Origin: Branchiibius sp. NY16-3462-2
GTDB taxonomy: Bacteria > Actinomycetota > Actinomycetes > Actinomycetales > Dermatophilaceae
Assembly: GCF_001594145.1 (NCBI RefSeq)
Contig: NZ_LVCF01000001.1
Span: 248,001 to 312,000, forward strand
DNA: 64,000 bases
Direction of reading: 5' to 3'
Below are positions 1-6,818 of this stretch, in pieces; position 1 is the stretch's first letter; every line of letters starts with the position of its first letter. The position numbers were made by a program, and so were the translations under genes. The notes under the pieces were generated by a model. It did no database searches and was not told the DNA's origin. It was given only the letters and a program-made list of their open reading frames with translations.

Positions 1-79
1 GGGAAGGCGGCGTGGTCTGCAGGTTGACCCAGGCGTCGTGGGCAGGGTCGGCGGGCTGCTGCCCGGGATCGTTGGTCAC
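1..79 (-). CDS. 5' end of an unidentified gene coupled to moaE (partial)
   Basis: Only the first 26 codons lie in the window. The GTG start overlaps the moaE TGA in a GTGA arrangement, so the gene is probably translationally coupled to moaE and in the same operon. The visible residues (start VTNDPGQQPADPAHDAW) are polar, proline-rich and show no domain. The coding call rests on the overlap and the open frame. The product cannot be named. Confidence 0.5.
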   Translation of the reverse strand, partial: MTNDPGQQPADPAHDAWVNLQTTPPS

Positions 80-495
80 AAACCCACCCATTCGGTCTCG
101 CCATCGTCGAACGCCTGCCGCTTCCAGATCGGCACCTGCGTCTTGATCGTGTCGATCAAAGCTGTGCAGACACTCAGAGCATCAGCGCGATGAGCGCTGC
201 TGACCGCAACCACCACGGCGACATCGCCCACGATCAGTTGCCCGGTGCGGTGCACGGCGGCCGCCGCGATGACCGGCTCGGTCAGCACACTCTCGATCAC
301 CTGCGCCAGCACGTCAGCCGCACTCGGATGTGCCTCGTAGGCCAGCCCGGAGACGTCGCGCCCGCCGTCCTGGGCGCGCACATGCCCGACGAAAACGCCC
401 GTGCCGCCGGCGTTGGGGTCGCCGACCGCCTCGATGACCGATCCGACATCGATCGGCTCGGCGCTGATCGCTGCCAGCCGCACCCTCGGTTCCAC
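76..495 (-). CDS. moaE: Molybdopterin synthase catalytic subunit MoaE
   Basis: MoaE is the large subunit of molybdopterin synthase; with thiocarboxylated MoaD it inserts two sulfurs into cPMP to give molybdopterin, in the cytosol. The 139-residue protein has the family blocks: a G-x-V-R stretch followed by YEAH, then HRTGQLIVGD, and the C-terminal PIWKRQ that carries the catalytic lysine. The frame is open far upstream, but the GTG at 495 is preceded by GGAGGA at about 6 nt and gives the usual MoaE length of about 140-150, so this start was chosen. No moaA, moaC or moaD is in the window; moeZ at 20.7-21.8 kb could activate the MoaD partner. Confidence 0.93.
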   Translation of the reverse strand: MEPRVRLAAISAEPIDVGSVIEAVGDPNAGGTGVFVGHVRAQDGGRDVSGLAYEAHPSAADVLAQVIESVLTEPVIAAAAVHRTGQLIVGDVAVVVAVSSAHRADALSVCTALIDTIKTQVPIWKRQAFDDGETEWVGL

Positions 496-682
496 CTGCG
501 CTCCTCCTGCTTGCTGCTGGTCGCCCTGCTGCTGCTCGCACCGACCCGTGTTACGCCCGAAGCGCAACACCGTCGTACCCACCGGGGAACGCGAGAGGGG
601 GTCGGCGTGGTTATCTAAGTAGAGATAGTGACTGATCCCGAAGCGGATTCTCGCACTCGCGAAGACTACGGATGGAGCCACG

Positions 683-2125
683 GTGAGCAACAGCCCGCTC
701 GAACCCTCCGGCCCGGAGGAGCCGCCGGACCTTGCTGAGGTCCTGCGATCGTTGATGAACGGCGACATCGGGGCCAATCCCGAGATGGCCGACGCGCTCA
801 AACAAATGGGTCTGGAGAACATCGACCCCGCCATGATGCAGATGGTCGGAGCGCAGATCCAGGCGATGATGGCCGGCTCGGCCGACGATGGCAGTTTCAA
901 CGTCGAGTTGGCCACCGACGTCGCCCGCAAACAGGTGTCGTCGACAGGCGACGCGTCCGTCACGGCCGGCACACAGCGGGACGTTGAGCAGGTCGTCCAG
1001 GTTGCCAACCTGTGGCTCGATGAGGTCACCGACTTCCCCGTCTCCGGTCCGGCGAGCGCGGCGAGCCGCGCGGAGTGGGTCGAGACGACGATGCCGGCGT
1101 GGCGCGGGCTGGTCGAGCCTGTGGCCCAGGGGGTTTCCGGTGCCATCCGGTCAGCGATGCAGGAGCAGTTCCGGGCCTTCGGCTCCCAGGACCTCAGTGA
1201 GCTCGGGCTGCCCCCGGGAATGGACCCGAGCATGGTGATGGGCCAGATGGAGCCCATCGTGGGCCGGATGAGTGCAGCGATGTTCGGGATGCAGGTCGGT
1301 CAGGCGGTCGGCGCACTAGCCGGTGACCTGGTGACCGGCACCGAGGTCGGACTCCCGTTGGTGCCCGATGGCACGGTGATGATCCTGCCCGCGAACGTTT
1401 CCGCGTTCGCGGAGGGCCTGCACATCGACGCCGGCGAGGTGCACCTCTACCTGGCAGTGCGCGAGGCCGCGCGGATGCGACTGTTCCAGTCAGTCGGCTG
1501 GGTCGGTCCGGCGCTGATCGCCGCGGTGCAGAAGTACGCCGGGGACATCAGCATCGACACCGAGGCGATCGAACGCGCGGTGCGCGAGTCGGACACGACC
1601 GATCCTGCCCAGTTGCAGGGTGTCCTGCAGAACTCGTTGTTCTCCCCCGAGCCCAGTGAGGCCCAGCAGACTGCGTTGGCCCGTCTGGAAGTCCTACTGG
1701 CCCTGGCCGAGGGCTGGGTCGACGAGGTGAGTGAGCGGGCTGTCCAGCCGCATCTGCCGAACCTTGCCGCGTTGTCGGAGGCCGTACGCCGCCGGCGCGC
1801 CTCGGGCGGACCCGCCGAGCGGGTCTTCGCCTCCTTGGTGGGCCTGCAACTACGACCCCGTCTGATGCGGGAGGCCGCTGCCCTGTTCGCCGCGGTCGAG
1901 GATGCCGAGGGAGCTGTCGGGCGCGACGAGACGTGGAAGCACCCCGACTTCGTGCCGACGGCAGCTGAACTGCCCGATCCCGCAAGGTATCTCGCGCGGC
2001 GCGCCGGTGGCACCGAGCCCACTCGCGACGCAGTCGACGACGCCCTGGACGCCCTGTTGGCGCAAGGTACGGCCGAGTGGGAGGCAGAAGGGGACGACCC
2101 GCAGGCGCCCGATTCGTCGTCGTGA
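683..2125 (+). CDS. DUF2342 (zincin_2, 'F420 biosynthesis-associated') family protein with a degenerate metal motif
   Basis: This 480-residue cytosolic protein matches the actinobacterial DUF2342 family, usually annotated as a zinc-dependent metalloprotease or putative hydrolase and located near uvrD2/whiB7 (Rv3195-like). The GTG start has GGAG 5 nt upstream. The N-terminal 60 residues are rich in Met and Gln. Where the family has its zincin helix, this protein reads VREAAR (about residues 259-264), so the two histidines of HEXXH are absent and only the glutamate remains. Peptidase activity is therefore doubtful. The stop overlaps the start of the NUDIX gene (GTGA), implying one operon. Confidence 0.85.
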   Translation: MSNSPLEPSGPEEPPDLAEVLRSLMNGDIGANPEMADALKQMGLENIDPAMMQMVGAQIQAMMAGSADDGSFNVELATDVARKQVSSTGDASVTAGTQRDVEQVVQVANLWLDEVTDFPVSGPASAASRAEWVETTMPAWRGLVEPVAQGVSGAIRSAMQEQFRAFGSQDLSELGLPPGMDPSMVMGQMEPIVGRMSAAMFGMQVGQAVGALAGDLVTGTEVGLPLVPDGTVMILPANVSAFAEGLHIDAGEVHLYLAVREAARMRLFQSVGWVGPALIAAVQKYAGDISIDTEAIERAVRESDTTDPAQLQGVLQNSLFSPEPSEAQQTALARLEVLLALAEGWVDEVSERAVQPHLPNLAALSEAVRRRRASGGPAERVFASLVGLQLRPRLMREAAALFAAVEDAEGAVGRDETWKHPDFVPTAAELPDPARYLARRAGGTEPTRDAVDDALDALLAQGTAEWEAEGDDPQAPDSSS

Positions 2126-2769
2126 CCACCCTGCACGATGCGGCAACGTCCGCGTTGAGTAGCTACCACCCGTCCGGCGACGAGCAACAGCGTCTGCGCG
2201 CACAGTTCCTGGCCCATCTGGACCAGCACGATGATGCAGTGTGGAAGTCCGGGCCGCCTGCCCACCTGACGACCAGTACGTTCGTCTACTCGGCCGATCT
2301 GGCGTCGGTGCTCCTAGTGCTGCACGGTAAAGCCAAGCTGTGGCTGCAGCCCGGTGGCCATCTGGAGCCAGAGGATGTCGACCTGCCGGCCGCGGCGCTG
2401 CGCGAAGCGACCGAGGAGACCGGGATCGAGGACCTGGGGCTCCTGCCCGGGATCGCCCATCTGGACCGGCACGCATTGGCGGGCGCGTTCGGTCGCTGCC
2501 GCGAACACCTGGACGTCCGGTACGCCGCGATCGCCCCACCGGTCTGCGCGCCGGTCGTCTCGCCGGAATCGGACGCGGTGGCCTGGTGGCCGCTGGACGC
2601 CTTCCCCGAGCAGACCGACCCGGCGCTACCGACGGCGATGCGCGAGGTCGCCCGGCGCCTGCGCGACGATCCTCATGCAGGTAGTCCCTCGGCGTCACCG
2701 GAGTCACCGGAGTCCACGTCGGACTCGTCCATCGTCAGCGCATTGCCGAACACCACCCCATCCAGGTAG
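2122..2769 (+). CDS. NUDIX hydrolase
   Basis: This 215-residue protein carries a NUDIX box (GGHLEPED followed by ALREATEETGI), with the glycines, REATEE core and final glycine intact and a slightly longer spacer between the first glutamate and the arginine than the classical motif. NUDIX enzymes hydrolyse nucleoside diphosphates linked to X; the substrate here is not inferable. The GTG start overlaps the preceding stop. The Ser/Pro-rich C-terminal tail (about the last 30 residues) overlaps the 3' end of the convergent metallopeptidase gene by 97 bp. Confidence 0.88.
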   Translation: MTTLHDAATSALSSYHPSGDEQQRLRAQFLAHLDQHDDAVWKSGPPAHLTTSTFVYSADLASVLLVLHGKAKLWLQPGGHLEPEDVDLPAAALREATEETGIEDLGLLPGIAHLDRHALAGAFGRCREHLDVRYAAIAPPVCAPVVSPESDAVAWWPLDAFPEQTDPALPTAMREVARRLRDDPHAGSPSASPESPESTSDSSIVSALPNTTPSR

Positions 2770-3323
2770 GCCTGCGCACGCAGCAGGTCGGGGTACCCGG
2801 ACAGCAACGCCCAGAAGTCGCGCCCGTGATTGGGCTGCAGCAGATGCGCCAACTCGTGCAGCAACACGTAGTCGACGACATAAACGGGCATCCCCTGCAG
2901 GCTGCTCGACAGGCGGATCGTGCCCTCCGACGGCGTACACGATCCCCACCGGCGGCGCTGGTTCGTAACCCAGCGCACCGACTCCGGATGCGCCTGATCG
3001 GCCAGATACTTCCGGGACAACAACCCGGCCCGTTCCATCAGGTCGTGGTCGGGCCGGCCCCGGCGGCGACCACCGCGCGGTGTCTGCACCCGCACCACCA
3101 TGTCCTCTACGGCGCGGGCCTCGGCCCGGCCGCTGAGCCCGGCCGGCACGAGGACGACGATGCGGTCGTCCGCCCGGTACCCGCTGATGGTGCGACGCCG
3201 ACGAGCCGATCGGCGTACCTCGACCACCTGACCGGACACCATCAGCAACTCGCCGCGCACGGGCGTCTTGGGGGCGGCGGGACTCACGGGACTATCGTCG
3301 CGGATCGAGTGGTTCATGGCCAT
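2673..3323 (-). CDS. YgjP/DUF45 (M48-like) metallopeptidase
   Basis: This 216-residue protein has the YgjP/SprT-like pattern: a WGSCT segment (about 126-130), the zinc motif HELAH (156-160) and a third histidine in the NHGRDFW block (about 166). The family is predicted to be a soluble zinc metallopeptidase; its substrates are not established. The N-terminal 45 residues are variable and basic. ATG codons exist at 3323 and 3317. The first lies 7 nt after TACGGT, which fits a leaderless transcript. The 3' end overlaps the convergent NUDIX gene by 97 bp, so the two transcripts could form a duplex. Confidence 0.88.
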   Translation of the reverse strand: MAMNHSIRDDSPVSPAAPKTPVRGELLMVSGQVVEVRRSARRRRTISGYRADDRIVVLVPAGLSGRAEARAVEDMVVRVQTPRGGRRRGRPDHDLMERAGLLSRKYLADQAHPESVRWVTNQRRRWGSCTPSEGTIRLSSSLQGMPVYVVDYVLLHELAHLLQPNHGRDFWALLSGYPDLLRAQAYLDGVVFGNALTMDESDVDSGDSGDAEGLPA

Positions 3324-3453
3324 GAGACTGACCGTACGGGTGGCGACCTGACCACGGCAGAGCCGCGTCGCCGGGTGTGGACAACCCTAGCCCGTCGAAC
3401 ACCCCTGTGGACAGTGGACGTACGTCCGCCAGCCCACCTGTCAGGGTCCCGCC

Positions 3454-4302
3454 ATGACCTACAGCCCGCCCTTCCCGCTGCAAGCCGACCTGATCAGTGA
3501 GGACGGCGTGCGTTTCGGAGCCTCCGGCGCCCACGTCGTCGACATCACCGGCCTCACCCGCGACGAGGCCCACGCCGTCACCGGGCTCGGTGCGCTCACC
3601 CCGGCGCAGTGGGCCCGTGCCCACACCAGCCGCCCCGTCGGCGAGCGGTGGCCCCAGGTGGTGCACGCACTCGATGCCGCCACGAGAACGGTGGCCGCAG
3701 ACGAGGCGACCGACGAATGGGTGGTAGCGCTGGACGGTGGTGGCCGCCTACCGGAGGCAGTCGGTGAGCTGTTGCCGGACCGGGTCGCCACGCTGCAGGA
3801 CCCCTGGCAGATCGCGGCCCTGGCCAGCAGCGCACACACTGTGCCGGACCTGGTTGTTCTCTTCGGATCCCGGGCGATCGCACCGCACCGGTACCGGCCC
3901 TGGCAGCGCCTCGGCGTACCTCACCTGCCGGTCGTCATCGGACCGCACCGGCTACACATCGGACCCCTGGCGGGCACCGGCGAGGTGTGCTTGCGGTGCG
4001 TCGACCTACGACGCACCGACCGGGACCCGGCCTGGCCGCAGATCATCGCGGCGGCCAGTGCGGACGATCCGGCCAACCTGCCGGACGTCCTGTCCCCAGA
4101 AGTCCTCGCGATCGGCAGCGGCGTCCTGGCCTCGACCATCCGCGCAGCGCTGGCCACCGGACTTCCCGCGGGTCTCAGCGTTTCGGTGTCCCGTGCCGGG
4201 CCGTGGCTGCTCTACCACCACTGGCCGCAGCATCCGGCGTGCGATTGCACGGCACCACCCCTGGTGCGGCCCACCGCGTCGCAACTGCGTGAGGCTGGGT
4301 GA
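3454..4302 (+). CDS. Orphan ThiF/E1-like, TOMM-cyclodehydratase-domain protein (Rv3196-like)
   Basis: This 282-residue protein resembles the leader-binding/cyclodehydratase C-protein annotated in TOMM (thiazole/oxazole-modified peptide) clusters. Supporting features are the GPLAGTGEVCLRC block, with CxxC at about 179 and 182, and a C-terminal CxC at about 263/265; together these four cysteines look like the structural zinc site of E1-like proteins. No YcaO partner and no precursor peptide are adjacent, so a role in peptide maturation is not supported here. It lies 11 nt before the UbiB-type kinase gene and probably shares its operon, an arrangement conserved beside uvrD2/whiB7 in actinobacteria. 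Real function unknown. Confidence 0.75.
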   Translation: MTYSPPFPLQADLISEDGVRFGASGAHVVDITGLTRDEAHAVTGLGALTPAQWARAHTSRPVGERWPQVVHALDAATRTVAADEATDEWVVALDGGGRLPEAVGELLPDRVATLQDPWQIAALASSAHTVPDLVVLFGSRAIAPHRYRPWQRLGVPHLPVVIGPHRLHIGPLAGTGEVCLRCVDLRRTDRDPAWPQIIAAASADDPANLPDVLSPEVLAIGSGVLASTIRAALATGLPAGLSVSVSRAGPWLLYHHWPQHPACDCTAPPLVRPTASQLREAG

Positions 4303-4312
4303 CAATGGGCGC

Positions 4313-5632
4313 ATGCCTCGTGTCCCGCGTAACTCGGTAGCCCGGACCGCGCGTCTGGCCACTTTGCCTATCGGGTACGGCGCGCGGCAGACCATCGGGC
4401 TCGGCAAGCGGGTGGGTGGCGCGTCCGCCGAGGCTGTGGCCGCACAGATCCAGGAGCAGACCGCGGCGCAGATCTTCAAGGTTCTCGGCACCCTCAAGGG
4501 CGGCGCGATGAAGGTCGGGCAGTCGATGTCCATTTTCGAGGCCGCGCTGCCGGAAGAACTCGTTGGTCCGTACCGCACGGCGCTGACCAAACTGCAGGAT
4601 GCGGCCCCGGCGATGCCGGTGAAGGTGGTCCACAAGCAGTTGGCGGAGCAACTGGGTCCGCGCTGGCGTAGCTATCTGCGGGACTTCGATGACACACCGG
4701 TCGCGGCCGCGTCCATCGGTCAGGTGCACCGTGCCGTGTGGAAGGACGGCCGGGCGGTGGCGGTCAAGATCCAGTACCCCGGTGCCGGTGAGGCCCTGCT
4801 CAGCGATATCGCCCAGCTGTCGCGGGTGATGCGGCTGACCACGTCGTGGGTGCCGGGTCTGGAGCTGCGACCGCTGCTGGAGGAGATCCGCGAGCGGATG
4901 CGCGAGGAACTGGACTACACGCTGGAGGCGACGATGCAGCGGCAGTTCGCCGCGGCGTACGCCGATGACGAGTGGTACGCCGTCCCCAAAGTCCTCGCCG
5001 ACACCCCAGGGGTCATCGTCGGCGAGTGGATCGAGGGCATTCCGCTGTCGCGCATCATTGCCGAGGGCACCGATGAGCAGCGGGATCTGGCTGCGTCGCT
5101 CTACCTGGAGTTCCTGGTCGCCGCGCCAGGTCGGGCGGGACTGCTGCACGCCGATCCGCACCCGGGCAACTTCCGGTTGCTGCCGGACGGCCGGCTCGGG
5201 GTCCTGGACTTCGGTGCGGTCAACCGGTTGCCGGACGGGATGCCACCGGCGATGGGCCGGCTACTGACGGCTGCGGTGAACGGGGACGCCGAGGAACTGC
5301 TGACGGGTCTGCGTGAGGAGGGCTTCGTGCGGGAAAGCATCGACGTTGCTCCCGAGGCGGTGCTGGACTACCTGTCAGTCTTCGTGGAACCGTTGCAGGA
5401 CAACGCGTTCCAGTTCAACCGGGACTGGTTGCGGTCGGTGTTCAACCGGATCAACGACCCTCGCACCCCCAACTTCTCGGTCGGGATCAAGCTGAACCTG
5501 CCACCGGCGTACCTACTGATCCACCGCGCGTGGCTGGGCGGCATCGCCGTGCTGTGCCAGATCAACGGGGTCGCTCCGGTGCGCGAGATCATCAACGACT
5601 ATCTGCCCGGGGCCGATCTGCCGCCGGTCTGA
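4313..5632 (+). CDS. UbiB/AarF/ABC1 atypical protein kinase-like
   Basis: The 439-residue protein has all UbiB hallmarks: KVGQ (about 67-70) in the N-terminal extension, the Ala-rich nucleotide loop AAASIGQVHRA (131-141), the beta-3 lysine in VAVKIQYPG, the catalytic loop HADPHPGN (279-286) and DFG (299-301). UbiB proteins are ATPases linked to isoprenoid quinone/lipid metabolism; the role in menaquinone-using actinobacteria is unproven. The frame is open upstream, but ATG 4313 was chosen because it follows the previous stop by 10 nt and lies 6 nt after GACAAT, a leaderless-type -10. A strong hairpin (5644-5683) ends the unit. Confidence 0.9.
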   Translation: MPRVPRNSVARTARLATLPIGYGARQTIGLGKRVGGASAEAVAAQIQEQTAAQIFKVLGTLKGGAMKVGQSMSIFEAALPEELVGPYRTALTKLQDAAPAMPVKVVHKQLAEQLGPRWRSYLRDFDDTPVAAASIGQVHRAVWKDGRAVAVKIQYPGAGEALLSDIAQLSRVMRLTTSWVPGLELRPLLEEIRERMREELDYTLEATMQRQFAAAYADDEWYAVPKVLADTPGVIVGEWIEGIPLSRIIAEGTDEQRDLAASLYLEFLVAAPGRAGLLHADPHPGNFRLLPDGRLGVLDFGAVNRLPDGMPPAMGRLLTAAVNGDAEELLTGLREEGFVRESIDVAPEAVLDYLSVFVEPLQDNAFQFNRDWLRSVFNRINDPRTPNFSVGIKLNLPPAYLLIHRAWLGGIAVLCQINGVAPVREIINDYLPGADLPPV

Positions 5633-5643
5633 GCCCAGACAGA

Positions 5644-5683
5644 ACACGAGGTGCGAATCCGATAGTGGATTCGCACCTCGTGT
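5644..5683. terminator. Bidirectional hairpin terminator
   Basis: A perfect 17-bp inverted repeat (5644-5660 with 5667-5683) with a 6-nt loop GATAGT lies 11 bp after the UbiB-type gene stop. On the opposite strand it starts 3 bp after the stop of the 39-codon ORF, so it can serve both convergent units. There is no long T-run, as is common in high-GC actinobacteria. Confidence 0.85.
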
Positions 5684-5686
5684 GAT

Positions 5687-5806
5687 CTACGGCCGCGTGA
5701 CTTGTCGACGACGACGGCTGACGCGTGGTGGTCGACGGGGTACTTCCCCGCGGCCACTGCGCGATTGTCGTACTCGGACTATCTCGACTTGCGAGTGCTG
5801 GAACAT
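5687..5806 (-). CDS. Predicted Arg-rich microprotein (39 aa) downstream of whiB7
   Basis: A 39-codon ORF (starts MFQHSQVEIVRV) with a very strong Shine-Dalgarno, AAGGAG, 7 nt before its ATG and a hairpin terminator directly after its stop. The C-terminal half is strongly basic (RRPPRVSRRRRQ). It follows whiB7 on the same strand with a 152-bp gap that has no other gene. A second ORF of the same kind (31579-31686) also begins MFQ, has a perfect SD and ends in arginines. No function can be assigned; a nucleic-acid- or ribosome-binding role is speculation from charge alone. Confidence 0.55.
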   Translation of the reverse strand: MFQHSQVEIVRVRQSRSGRGEVPRRPPRVSRRRRQVTRP

Positions 5807-5958
5807 CTTGAAACTCCTTGAAAATCATGGATTCTGGCCGCCCTTCGATCGGCCATAACCGACGCTAGGGGCGTTTGCGGACGCATCATTGCCGGTATCC
5901 GACAAAGATGTCCGTCGCGTTTGCCAACGCCGGCACCCCGACTCCGTCGACGTGCGGT

Positions 5959-6246
5959 TCACGCCGCGACGGGGTGCTTGCGCGGACGACCCCGGGGCCG
6001 CTTGCGCGCGACGATGGCACCGGAGACGAACAGCTCGCCACCCCACACGCCCCACGGCTCGGAGCGCTCGATGGCTCCGGCGAGGCAGGCCTGCTGCAGC
6101 GGGCACTGCAGGCACATGGCCTTGGCGCGCTCGACATCGGCCGGGCTCTCGGCGAACCACAGTTCGGGGTTCTGCTGCTGACACGGCAACGAGGGCTCGT
6201 CGTCACCGGCGGGGGCAATCTGGTCGATGAGGTCGATCAACATCAT
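5959..6246 (-). CDS. whiB7: WhiB7 family Fe-S transcription factor
   Basis: WhiB7 is a 4Fe-4S protein that binds the primary sigma factor and activates intrinsic antibiotic-resistance genes and its own gene. The 95-residue protein has the four cluster cysteines (22, 45, 48, 54), the EPWGVWGG turn (63-70) and the WhiB7-specific C-terminal AT-hook RGRPRK (85-90). The frame is open to 6393 with other starts (ATG 6354, TTG 6393), but ATG 6246 follows a perfect AAGGAGGT at 7 nt and gives the usual WhiB7 length. It sits behind a roughly 500-nt leader containing a 75-codon ORF and an intrinsic terminator, as expected for attenuation control. Confidence 0.95.
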   Translation of the reverse strand: MMLIDLIDQIAPAGDDEPSLPCQQQNPELWFAESPADVERAKAMCLQCPLQQACLAGAIERSEPWGVWGGELFVSGAIVARKRPRGRPRKHPVAA

Positions 6247-6395
6247 CGGGGCCACCTCCTTCATCTCCTGCGCGGCCGGCGCCCCGGTCGGGGCCCCGGT
6301 AGTGCTGCCACTGCCTGGTGCGGCGGTGGTTACTCGGCGATCTGTCGTGAACATCGGGTGTTCCTGGTTCGGTTCGGTGGTCACGGCATACAAAG

Positions 6396-6427
6396 AGGCC
6401 GCGGACCCTGGCTGGGTTCCGCGGCCT
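6396..6427 (-). terminator. Intrinsic terminator (attenuator) in the whiB7 leader
   Basis: An inverted repeat pairs AGGCCGCGGA (6396-6405) with its complement (6418-6427), extended by CCC/GGG, and on the minus strand is followed by CTTTGT. It lies between the leader ORF stop (6449) and the whiB7 start (6246), so it would abort whiB7 transcription unless prevented from forming. This is the architecture described for whiB7 leaders in mycobacteria and Streptomyces. Confidence 0.82.
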
Positions 6428-6437
6428 GGAGGTGGCT

Positions 6438-6461
6438 GATCCTGGGACTTAGGTCAGGATC
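6438..6461 (-). promoter_or_regulatory. Hairpin enclosing the stop codon of the whiB7 leader ORF
   Basis: GATCCTG (6438-6444) is complementary to CAGGATC (6455-6461); the loop holds the TAA of the leader ORF. A ribosome finishing or stalling on the leader ORF would melt this stem, so it is a candidate switch element acting on the terminator 11 nt further downstream. The competing pairings were not computed. Confidence 0.5.
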
Positions 6462-6676
6462 GGCTCCACGGGCGCGGAACGAATGACACGGGTGGTGAAG
6501 AACGGGGCGATATCGACGGGGATCCGGTCGCACACCACGCCACGCGCGCGCACCACTCCGGTCGCGGAGACACCGCTACCGCTGCCGACGAGGAAGGCTT
6601 GCGGGGTCGTCGACAGGGCATAGCGGGACGTCGCGGCAGCGCGGTGCGTGCGCGTCATCAGCTTGTTGATCTCCAT
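6449..6676 (-). CDS. whiB7 leader ORF (75 codons)
   Basis: The ORF has an excellent Shine-Dalgarno (AAGGAGG, 8 nt before the ATG) and ends 22 nt upstream of the attenuator hairpin. The peptide begins MEINKLMTRTHRAAATSRYA and shows no known domain, membrane segment or signal peptide; the last 20 residues include FFTTRVIRSAPVEP. Position and spacing suggest a regulatory upstream ORF sensed by the ribosome for whiB7 attenuation, as known from other actinobacteria. At 75 codons it is longer than mycobacterial whiB7 uORFs, so it could also be a genuine small protein. Confidence 0.7.
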   Translation of the reverse strand: MEINKLMTRTHRAAATSRYALSTTPQAFLVGSGSGVSATGVVRARGVVCDRIPVDIAPFFTTRVIRSAPVEPILT

Positions 6677-6747
6677 GTTTCGACCCTCCTTCGACTCTCG
6701 GTTGCGGCCCGTCGCGCGCCTAGTGCGCGTCGCGGATGACTTTGTCG

Positions 6748-6777
6748 AGAGTAGTGCGATCTTCCGGAAGGCGGCAA
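6748..6777 (-). promoter_or_regulatory. Probable whiB7 promoter
   Basis: On the minus strand TTGCCG (6772-6777) and TACTCT (6748-6753) are 18 bp apart. Directly upstream of the -35 is an unusually AT-rich stretch (about 6778-6800). WhiB7 promoters in other actinobacteria have an AT-rich element next to the -35 that is contacted by the AT-hook, so this fits an autoregulated promoter. Predicted start is near 6741. Confidence 0.55.
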
Positions 6778-6818
6778 CTTATTTATCGGAGAATTTTTCC
6801 CGGCCCAGCCAGAATCCG

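Noticed and set aside
76..1257. 393-codon open frame extending moaE far upstream
   Set aside because: The extension is antisense to the DUF2342 gene and lacks family similarity; the SD GGAGGA before GTG 495 and MoaE length fix the start.
3454..4302. Possible TOMM/RiPP biosynthetic cluster
   Set aside because: No YcaO, precursor peptide, dehydrogenase or transporter is adjacent; the flanking genes are housekeeping. Only an orphan domain protein is supported.
6246..6393. Longer WhiB7 starts at ATG 6354 or TTG 6393
   Set aside because: TTG 6393 overlaps the terminator tail, and ATG 6246 has a perfect AAGGAGGT and the family length.
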